A DNA stretch of 21,949 nt from a virus: positions 1 to 21,949 of IMG/VR virus record IMGVR_UViG_3300032285_005318. The stretch is one strand, 5' to 3'. The position numbers and the translations under genes are program-made. Shown here piece by piece: positions 13,482 to 20,028 of the stretch (positions within the stretch are counted from its first letter, which is position 1; every line of letters begins with the position of its first letter). The notes beneath the pieces were generated by a model. That model searched no databases, was not told the origin of the DNA, and worked only from the letters and a program-made list of their open reading frames with translations.

Positions 13482-14220
13482 TTATTTTATTTTTAGCTGT
13501 ATCTAAAGTATCAAATTCTGGGAGTTTATTAACCATAGATTCAATATCTTTATTCAATTGGGATTTTTCAGCATCTGATTTAGCTTGTTCTTCAGGGGTT
13601 TTAGGTTTACCTAGAGCTGTAGATGCTTGAAGAAATGGCTCAAGTAAATCAGTATTAAATTCTTTATTAGCATCTTTTGGATTATTGTTTAATAAAATAA
13701 AATTATTTCCAAACGCTTGTTTGTACGTTTCAATATTTTTGTTTACATCTCTCCAAGTACGTAATACAATTCCAGGCATTAAACTCCTATCACGTTCTTG
13801 ATTACGTTCAAGTGAAGTTAAGGGAGAAACATAGATCATTAACATCAATGTTTCATACCCTAAATCTTCTAGTTGTTGTTTCTTCTTTAATACAGGTCCA
13901 GATGCAGCACCAGTTCCATCAATAACGATATTATTTTTATCTTCTACTGATTTAGCTAGTTTGTCTTGTGTAACTTTTCTAGCTTGGGCTTGTAATTTAG
14001 AAGCTTGAGATAATTGGTCAGGTGTAAAATCCTTTTGTTTTAAACCAATTCCACTTGCTTTTAATAGCTCTTCGTAAGTGTCATCTGAATTGATAACTGT
14101 AAATGTATTGGGGATAAGTTTGGAGGATATATAAGACTTTCCACTTCCCGCGGGGCCAGCTAAAAATATAGCTTTAGGAGTGCCTTTTACTTCCTTCAAT
14201 AATTGAACTAAACTTATCAT
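13465..14220 (-). CDS. Zeta-toxin-like P-loop kinase
   Basis: A 251-residue protein. Walker A is GPAGSGKS (22-29). The acidic INSDDTYEEL (44-53) and the strand NIVIDGTG (97-104) follow, with arginine-rich LID residues in ERNQERDRSL (138-147). This is the zeta-toxin/AAA_33 kinase arrangement, found both in toxins that phosphorylate UDP-sugars and in phage polynucleotide or nucleotide kinases. No antitoxin gene is adjacent, so I do not call it a toxin. The N-terminus MISLVQLLKE ends in LKE (8-10) before the domain, like the tagged neighbours. The C-terminus (205-251) is a charged helix that overlaps the start of the 685-residue protein gene. Confidence 0.7.
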   Translation of the reverse strand: MISLVQLLKEVKGTPKAIFLAGPAGSGKSYISSKLIPNTFTVINSDDTYEELLKASGIGLKQKDFTPDQLSQASKLQAQARKVTQDKLAKSVEDKNNIVIDGTGAASGPVLKKKQQLEDLGYETLMLMIYVSPLTSLERNQERDRSLMPGIVLRTWRDVNKNIETYKQAFGNNFILLNNNPKDANKEFNTDLLEPFLQASTALGKPKTPEEQAKSDAEKSQLNKDIESMVNKLPEFDTLDTAKNKINEFVS

Positions 14221-14231
14221 AATTATACATA

Positions 14232-15005
14232 TTACGCCTCTTTCTTAACGCTCGTTTTAAATTCAGTAAATACAGGTGCTTCGTTTGGATTTTCTAAATC
14301 AAATAAACGTTTTACCGTTTTAAAGATTTCGATATTTTCCTCTTGTGTGCGAGATGGTAAAATCATTTCCCATCCTTTACCTTGCATTTTATCTTTAGAT
14401 GCTTTACGTTTGTTTGATTTCAACCATAAAATACCAGTTTTATCAGGTACCACACCAAAACATTCGGCATAACAATGAGCATAAACTGCTGCTTGTAATT
14501 CATATGTTGTTTGAATATGATTTGATGTTTTATGGTCAATAATCCAAAGTTCGTTTCCAATTTTACAAACCAAATCTGTTGTACCTGCTACTCTAAGAGT
14601 ATCTGAGAATAAATGGATTTCTTGATCGATTAGTTCAGGTTGGTGAGTTTCCCAGAAATCAACAAAACGTAAAAACATCTGCCAAATAGATGGATCATAT
14701 TGTGGATATCCAGCTTCATTTAAAAAGTTCATTTCTTTACCTTCTAAATATTCTTCAATCATTTCATGTACTTTAGTTCCATCTTCACCAGCTTTTCTAA
14801 CAATGTAATCAGCTGAGCGACCCATATTTTTTAACCATTCTTCAAAGTGTTTACCTTTTGGGTAACAACTTAAAACGTGTGTAATTGAAGGATAATATTC
14901 ACCATTACGTCTATAGTACCTAGAGTCTGGAAGAGTAATTTGTTTTGCATCGTCTGAGATTTCAAGAATGCGATTATTAACGTGTTTAATATTACGTTTT
15001 TTCAT
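14232..15005 (-). CDS. RecB/Cas4-like PD-(D/E)XK exonuclease
   Basis: A 257-residue protein with the complete RecB-type nuclease motif set: G-x-x-x-H (G76 to H80), E129, G-T-T-D144, D157-H-K159 and Q171-x-x-x-Y175. I expect a metal-dependent DNA exonuclease acting in phage replication or recombination. There is no Fe-S cysteine cluster of the Cas4/AddB type. It sits 4 nt-overlapped (ATGA) after the primase gene, so a replication role is likely. The ATG at 15005 is the natural start, and no N-terminal [L/I]xE tag is present, in contrast to the kinase that follows. Confidence 0.85.
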   Translation of the reverse strand: MKKRNIKHVNNRILEISDDAKQITLPDSRYYRRNGEYYPSITHVLSCYPKGKHFEEWLKNMGRSADYIVRKAGEDGTKVHEMIEEYLEGKEMNFLNEAGYPQYDPSIWQMFLRFVDFWETHQPELIDQEIHLFSDTLRVAGTTDLVCKIGNELWIIDHKTSNHIQTTYELQAAVYAHCYAECFGVVPDKTGILWLKSNKRKASKDKMQGKGWEMILPSRTQEENIEIFKTVKRLFDLENPNEAPVFTEFKTSVKKEA

Positions 15006-15931
15006 ATTATGGATAATTTTTTCTCCATCAGTTTATATTGTGTTAATGGGGAAACGGTTTGTACTAATTTAGTGAAGTTTTCAAATCCCATATCACTAGG
15101 ATCTTTACCTTCTAGTTCTACCAAGTAGACTTCCTTTCCAATGTCTAAAAGCTGCTCGCAGAAGCCAAGGGCTTGTTTAACAGCATCATTATCTAGGGCA
15201 ATATATATTTTTTGTACTTTAGATTCTACTAGCTTTTTCATCAAACTAGCTTGGATATTTTTACCAAATAATGGTACAGCATTGCGTTTTATAGCAATAG
15301 CATCAAATGGTCCTTCACAAAGTATAATTGGTAAATCCCAATTAATAAACAATTCAAACGGTATAATATCGCGAGACGTTTCTGGGTTACGGTATTTGGT
15401 GAATGGGTCTTTCTCGAATGATCTCGCGGTGAAATAATTTAATTTACCGGTGTTATCGTACGAGGGTATAATAATCATTTTAGCATATTGACCTGAATTG
15501 CAATAGCCTATATTGTATTTGAGAATATCTTGGTTTGTGATGTTTCTCTTTTTAAGGTAAGCAAGAGCATGTCTTGCAATGATATCCTTGTTGTTTAAGA
15601 AAGATTTATATTCTTTTGGAAGTTCAAGTATGGCTTGTTTTACCTCGCCTATATCTTCTCTAGAGACGTTTTTAACTAACTTACTTAGTTCCTGAAAATA
15701 ACTAGCATCAACTTGTACTTGTTTAAATAAACTTCTTATGGTTTTACCTTTCTTACCACAAGCCCAACAAGCCCATTGATTGATTCCGTCTTTATTTTCA
15801 GTAAAGTTTACTTCGAGTTTGGGTTTATGGTGATGGCAGAATGGACAAGTGTATGATTGATTACCTCTTGCTGTACGTTTTCCAGTGCCTAAAACACCGT
15901 TAACTAGATTAACTAATAGTTCATTTACCAT
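15002..15931 (-). CDS. DNA primase, DnaG/gp61 type
   Basis: A 309-residue protein that synthesises RNA primers at the fork together with a replicative helicase (not in this window). The N-terminal zinc ribbon is C29-P-F-C32 and C55-W-A-C58. The Toprim catalytic core has E206 in CEGPFDAIAI, D247-N-D249 and D277-P-S-D280. The size is close to T4 gp61 (342 residues) and much shorter than bacterial DnaG, since there is no helicase-binding C-terminal domain. The segment between zinc ribbon and Toprim contains YLKKRNITNQDILKYNIGYC, a usual DnaG-family element. It starts 18 nt after the stop of the GIY-YIG-like gene. Confidence 0.9.
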   Translation of the reverse strand: MVNELLVNLVNGVLGTGKRTARGNQSYTCPFCHHHKPKLEVNFTENKDGINQWACWACGKKGKTIRSLFKQVQVDASYFQELSKLVKNVSREDIGEVKQAILELPKEYKSFLNNKDIIARHALAYLKKRNITNQDILKYNIGYCNSGQYAKMIIIPSYDNTGKLNYFTARSFEKDPFTKYRNPETSRDIIPFELFINWDLPIILCEGPFDAIAIKRNAVPLFGKNIQASLMKKLVESKVQKIYIALDNDAVKQALGFCEQLLDIGKEVYLVELEGKDPSDMGFENFTKLVQTVSPLTQYKLMEKKLSII

Positions 15932-15949
15932 GAATGTTAAGATACAAAT

Positions 15950-16408
15950 CTAATCTTGGGAAACAAAATCTTTTCGGAAAAACTTACCTAAAATATTATC
16001 GTTTATCCATTCGCTAGGTTTTTCTAAAACTCCTAATTGGAATAGATATTTACATTCGTAATACGTAAGTAGTTTTTTATTGGCTACAAAGTGTAAAATT
16101 TTACGTTCAAATTCGTCTTGTTTACCTTGTTTTATTAATTCAAGTATAGGTTTAGCTGAACCAAAATAGGTTTTCCAATCAGATTCTTTTGTGATTTGTT
16201 TTGTGGTTGATTTTCTGCCTCTAGTTACAGGTTGTTCAGCTAATTCTTTTTTACCTAGTTTTTTCTTAACGTTATGGTATAACGATTTTTTTCCTAAATA
16301 TGAATTACCTGTTGGAATATGGGTAGTAATATAAATAAAACCAAATGTATTTTCAGGGAAATCTGTTATTTCTTGAATTTCCCTATTTTCATATAACCAA
16401 TTTTTCAT
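15950..16408 (-). CDS. Divergent GIY-YIG-like phage endonuclease
   Basis: A 152-residue protein. FGFIYITTH (22-30) and SYLGKK (36-41) are positioned like the GIY and YIG halves of a GIY-YIG nuclease. KESDWKTYFGS (74-84) follows, then a conserved YYECKYLFQLG (116-126) whose E118 could be the metal-binding glutamate. I recall a phage family with the same ESDW-x-x-Y-x-GS signature annotated as putative endonuclease. A basic loop (47-73) is likely to contact DNA. It may be a free-standing homing or mobility nuclease or a DNA-processing enzyme. It precedes the primase gene in the replication cluster. Confidence 0.6.
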   Translation of the reverse strand: MKNWLYENREIQEITDFPENTFGFIYITTHIPTGNSYLGKKSLYHNVKKKLGKKELAEQPVTRGRKSTTKQITKESDWKTYFGSAKPILELIKQGKQDEFERKILHFVANKKLLTYYECKYLFQLGVLEKPSEWINDNILGKFFRKDFVSQD

Positions 16409-16418
16409 AAATTAAATT

Positions 16419-17270
16419 TTAAGCAAATGAGCTTGATCTCCATGCTCCCGCCATCCACATGTAAAGTCGATGAACACCTCCTACAGTTGCAGGAATAATT
16501 TCTCCATCTGTTCCTGTCCAAGTTGGGGCAACTGATTGAGTTGTAGGTAAAACAATAGATCCTGACACTCTTACTTTAAATGCATCCGAACGAGAAATTG
16601 TACTAGGGCCATTCCCAACAATAAATAAAGATGTATTGTCATTTTGAGTATTATTTCTCCCAACAACAAATTGCCAAGAACCAGATGCTATAGTAGAAGA
16701 TCCATGAACAAATGAATATAAACCTAATGATATTGTAGTATCTCCGGTTGCTATACTGTACTGACCAGAAGCTGAAGTGGCAGTTCCTGCGGATAATGAA
16801 TTTTGACCTGCAAATGTATTTAGTCCAAATGCAACTCCTCCTTGTCCGTTAGCTGTAGTTTGAACACCTATAGCTAATGAACTTTGCCCTGTTGCTTTAC
16901 ATTGATATCCTGAAGCTAGTGAATAATCACCAGATGCTGTTGATTGGAATCCAGCAGCATGAGATGCTTTTCCTGATGCTAATGATCCTGATCCTTCGGC
17001 ATGTGATCCTAATCCTGTTGCTCGTGTTGAAATTCCTTCAGCATGTGAATAATCACCTGAGGAGGTGGAGGAAGATCCTTCAGCATGAGATGATAACCCT
17101 AATGCTAGATTATTAGTTCCGTTAACCATAGAACCAGTAAGTAAAAATGAACCAGATAAAGAAACATCATACGCTACAGTACCTGTAAAAGCATCAATAG
17201 ATTGAGTTACATGATATGCTTCAACGGTACTTCCGTTTGTAATGCCTGTTTTATTTAATGTAAGTGCCAT
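16419..17270 (-). CDS. Tail fibre with YadA-head-like 14-residue repeats
   Basis: A 283-residue protein. Residues about 56-208 consist of about eleven 14-residue units of the form A-[S/T]-G-x-x-S-x-A-x-G-x-x-[S/T]-x (for example ASGKASHAAGFQST), the signature of the YadA/trimeric-autotransporter head, a trimeric left-handed beta-roll. The N-terminal 50 residues probably attach to the virion. The C-terminus ends GGVHRLYMWMAGAWRSSSF, which I recall as a common end of phage fibres. It is probably a trimeric adhesin/receptor-binding fibre. One unit (AGQNSLSAGTATS) is a residue short. Several repeats carry SHAEG, so recent unit duplication is likely. It is the last gene of the structural block. 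Confidence 0.75.
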   Translation of the reverse strand: MALTLNKTGITNGSTVEAYHVTQSIDAFTGTVAYDVSLSGSFLLTGSMVNGTNNLALGLSSHAEGSSSTSSGDYSHAEGISTRATGLGSHAEGSGSLASGKASHAAGFQSTASGDYSLASGYQCKATGQSSLAIGVQTTANGQGGVAFGLNTFAGQNSLSAGTATSASGQYSIATGDTTISLGLYSFVHGSSTIASGSWQFVVGRNNTQNDNTSLFIVGNGPSTISRSDAFKVRVSGSIVLPTTQSVAPTWTGTDGEIIPATVGGVHRLYMWMAGAWRSSSFA

Positions 17271-17282
17271 TTAAATTTTATT

Positions 17283-17294
17283 ATAAATATATTA
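17283..17294 (-). repeat. Variant AT-rich junction motif TAATATATTTAT
   Basis: A two-base-longer version of the junction motif, beginning with the TAA stop of the structural gene at 17292 and followed by AATAAAATTTAA before the ATG at 17270. The reverse complement again contains TATAAATA (17282-17289). Confidence 0.35.
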
Positions 17295-18287
17295 TAGATC
17301 TAAATTAACTAGTATAGATGTATCGGTAACTGCCGATAGTGGGAGTGGTTGAGCAAGTTTTGCTACGGCTAGTAAATTATAACTATTATCGTATAATCCT
17401 ATTGTTGTAGCATATGGTGTAAAGAAAGAACCAGTTGCAAAATCATATAAAATTCCACTATTTGAACTACCTGAAATTTGGGTTTGGTTGTTGGAGAAAT
17501 TAAATTCATTTTCTCTGATGGTACATTTATATTGGGTTTCAAATATAGTAAGTGTACTATTGAAAGACATACTATATGGATTATCGGTATTGATAAATAA
17601 ATCTAAAAGACTTGTAATACCTTCACTTCCATATGTTCCTGAACCATAAGTGGTGTTTCCATAGCCACTTCCTAAAGAGATAATATCAGTGGTTAAAATT
17701 ATCATCCCATGTTCATAAATTATATCTCCATATTTTACATTACTTGAAATATAATTACCACTTGAATCTATAGATCCCGATGTAAGAGATCCATTACCAT
17801 TATCTACTAAAATAGGACCATATGGGGAAACTAAAGTTACAGTTCCAGGTTGAAGATACTCTCCAAATAAATTAGAAGGGATTGAAATTACACCTATCTG
17901 TTCGTTAGATCCTGTAGGGAAATATCTATTAGCTAGTAAGGTATCATATAAATAGTTATAATAACTAGGAGTATATACGGGACCAGTTATAGTTCCATCA
18001 ATATTGAATGATGCAGTTCCTGCTGGGGATCCATTACTTCCTGAAATGAAATTAGAGTAGTAAAGTTCTCTAATGGAATGATAAACTAAAATAGTGTCTT
18101 GAGTTGCATTTTGCCCTGTTGGATTAGATCCAGATACCCATAAAGATGCGGTAATATTTATACCATAATATCTTTCTATCCCAACATCAGAATTAGTAAA
18201 ATCGGCCGTTGAAAAGGTAAACGATTTATTTACCTCAAACGGAGATACAATTACATCAGATGTTATAAAAGGCTTGAATATACTCAT
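17292..18287 (-). CDS. Virion structural protein, paralogue of the next gene upstream
   Basis: A 331-residue beta-rich, Ser/Gly/Thr/Asn-rich protein. The C-terminal about 75 residues align with the 337-residue neighbour: RENEFNFSNNQTQISGS against RNSEFNYSENPSFISGS, then TTIGLYDNSYNLLAVAKLAQ against TTVGLYNDSNNLLAVAKMSR, then a final VNLDL against VKLDF. The N-termini also both carry F-x-P-x-x-x-x-D-x-x-V-S-type residues. I recall this C-terminal domain from many environmental T4-like phage virion proteins. The exact position (baseplate, tail or fibre adaptor) is not known. The gene lies between the paralogue and the YadA-like fibre. Confidence 0.65.
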   Translation of the reverse strand: MSIFKPFITSDVIVSPFEVNKSFTFSTADFTNSDVGIERYYGINITASLWVSGSNPTGQNATQDTILVYHSIRELYYSNFISGSNGSPAGTASFNIDGTITGPVYTPSYYNYLYDTLLANRYFPTGSNEQIGVISIPSNLFGEYLQPGTVTLVSPYGPILVDNGNGSLTSGSIDSSGNYISSNVKYGDIIYEHGMIILTTDIISLGSGYGNTTYGSGTYGSEGITSLLDLFINTDNPYSMSFNSTLTIFETQYKCTIRENEFNFSNNQTQISGSSNSGILYDFATGSFFTPYATTIGLYDNSYNLLAVAKLAQPLPLSAVTDTSILVNLDL

Positions 18288-18293
18288 TCATTC

Positions 18294-19307
18294 TTAAAAA
18301 TCAAGTTTTACTCGAACTAGAGCTTCTTTTGTAAAATCTTTTAATAATGGTCTTGACATTTTAGCAACCGCTAACAAGTTATTACTGTCGTTATATAAAC
18401 CAACTGTAGTAACATATACTTGGGGTGAATTGATAAAATTATCATAAATTACTTCTCCTGTTGAACCGGAGATAAATGATGGGTTTTCTGAATAATTAAA
18501 TTCACTGTTGCGAGCTCTAACAAATACATAATCCGAAGTAATTGTTTCTTCTGAATTTAAGGCAAATGAAGCTGCTCCACTAATTGCCGAATATAAACGT
18601 TGGTTGTTTAAACCATCTGAATTATTTGAGCGGCTTGGGGAAACTTTAATTGATTGTGAGATTGCTGATGGGTTTAAAAGAATAGTTCCTAAATCTGGGA
18701 AGACTAAACCATATGAACCAGATCCAGGTACATATCCACTATTTGCAAGAGTACCTGCTGTACCGTTTGATCCTGAAATTAATTGATAAACTCGAGTTGA
18801 GCCTAAGAATACACTTACTGGATTATCTAATGAATCATCAGTTAAGTTGATAATACCGCCTGAACCTGAAATTTGTAAATTTAATGATCCTGGGAAGAGT
18901 GATTGTTTATAATTTGCTCTTTCAATAGATATCACCCAGAAATTAGATCCTGTTAAAACATTATTACCTGTTCCAAATACAAATGAAGCATTTTCATCTT
19001 CTAAAATCAATGAACGGTATTGACCATAAATTGTTTTAGTATATGAATTCTGGGGAACAATTGGATTATATAATGCACTTCCACTTCCTAATTTATCAGC
19101 ATATGCAATATCAAATTGTACAGTTGATGTAGATAAAGTAGATGAAGTTTGATAAACACTTAAATAATAATCTCCAGATGACCCAGCAGCTTGAACTGAT
19201 GAAGTATAAAATGTTGTTAGTGCAGGTGCTCCAGTTGACCAAAGTGTAGATGTGATTGAGTCACTACTTACTACGAAATCTTCAGGATCGAATCTTTTAA
19301 ATGCCAT
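18294..19307 (-). CDS. Virion structural protein, tandem paralogue
   Basis: A 337-residue protein starting MAFKRFDPEDFVVSSDSIT and ending in the GLYNDSNNLLAVAKMSRPL and VRVKLDF domain shared with the following gene. The body is beta-rich with many SGS/GSG turns, as is common for phage baseplate or fibre-associated proteins. No enzymatic motif is visible. It is 6 nt from its paralogue and 10 nt from the preceding structural gene, so all are co-transcribed. I infer a tandem duplication followed by divergence of the central region. Its position in the virion is unknown. Confidence 0.65.
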   Translation of the reverse strand: MAFKRFDPEDFVVSSDSITSTLWSTGAPALTTFYTSSVQAAGSSGDYYLSVYQTSSTLSTSTVQFDIAYADKLGSGSALYNPIVPQNSYTKTIYGQYRSLILEDENASFVFGTGNNVLTGSNFWVISIERANYKQSLFPGSLNLQISGSGGIINLTDDSLDNPVSVFLGSTRVYQLISGSNGTAGTLANSGYVPGSGSYGLVFPDLGTILLNPSAISQSIKVSPSRSNNSDGLNNQRLYSAISGAASFALNSEETITSDYVFVRARNSEFNYSENPSFISGSTGEVIYDNFINSPQVYVTTVGLYNDSNNLLAVAKMSRPLLKDFTKEALVRVKLDF

Positions 19308-19317
19308 TGTTTATATT

Positions 19318-19989
19318 TTAAACGTTTGTTTTATTAATTGTAACAGGAATAGTTAAACGAGCCCCACTATCTAAACCTACAACTGTTAATGTAGCCGATA
19401 ATTGAGTGTTATTTCCAAATAATGTATTTACAGTAGTTGCTCTTAAATTAATTTGAGATCCAATTACTGTTGTAGAAACATTTGTTCCTAATGTTGTAGT
19501 TGAAGTTGCGGATGCATTAGCTGTTGTTGCAGCAGTTGTATTAATTCCTACTCCAGTAAATGTACTAAATAAACGAACATCTGAAATTGTAGCTGAGTAC
19601 CCAGTAGTTTCATATGTTTGGTTGTTTCCTAAGTAATTTAAGGTTTGTGGAGTAATTGTTAATGAAGCACCTTGCTGTAATGTAATTCCAGAATATCCTA
19701 AATCAAGAACTGGTAATTTGGCTGTTCCACGAGGTAGAGTAGCTAATTTGTATTTCATGATTTGGGTTTCAATTGGAAATGCTTCCAATAAAGGCATGTT
19801 TTGAATTGCTTCACCATAAAATGAAGATCCAGAAGGGTGAGTTGGATTATAAAGTGTATAATCGATTTCATCATCTGCTAAAGCAAATTGAGTGATTCGG
19901 AATGAACCATCATTTTTTGCTAAAAGCTCTCTACCTTTGTTTGTTAAAATTGCGTCGACTGTAACGACTTGGTTATTTAAATATCCCAT
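19318..19989 (-). CDS. Conserved virion structural protein
   Basis: A 223-residue protein. The N-terminal 75 residues (MGYLNNQVVTVDAILTNKGR, then ALADDEIDYTLYNPTHPSGS) are a sequence type I recall as strongly conserved in environmental T4-like phages. The C-terminal half (about 115-223) is Thr/Ala/Val-rich and beta-forming, possibly an immunoglobulin-like fold, ending VTINKTNV. It is likely a tail- or baseplate-associated structural protein. The leader contains the TAATATTTAT junction motif and ATAATTAAACACA before the ATG, with no Shine-Dalgarno. Confidence 0.6.
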   Translation of the reverse strand: MGYLNNQVVTVDAILTNKGRELLAKNDGSFRITQFALADDEIDYTLYNPTHPSGSSFYGEAIQNMPLLEAFPIETQIMKYKLATLPRGTAKLPVLDLGYSGITLQQGASLTITPQTLNYLGNNQTYETTGYSATISDVRLFSTFTGVGINTTAATTANASATSTTTLGTNVSTTVIGSQINLRATTVNTLFGNNTQLSATLTVVGLDSGARLTIPVTINKTNV

Positions 19990-20018
19990 TGTGTTTAATT
20001 ATTGTCGTATTATATGTA

Positions 20019-20028
20019 ATAAATATTA
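20019..20028 (-). repeat. Conserved AT-rich gene-junction motif TAATATTTAT
   Basis: The exact sense-strand 10-mer starts at the TAA stop of the large structural gene. The next ATG (19989) is 29 nt further on, so here the motif is tied to the stop codon rather than to the start. Confidence 0.45.

Noticed and set aside
13465-14220. Zeta toxin of a toxin-antitoxin pair
   Set aside because: No epsilon-type antitoxin gene is adjacent, and phages use the same P-loop fold for nucleotide and polynucleotide kinases.
16560-17110. CRISPR-like periodic repeats
   Set aside because: The 42-bp periodicity encodes the 14-residue YadA-like protein repeat in frame; there are no identical repeats separated by unique spacers.
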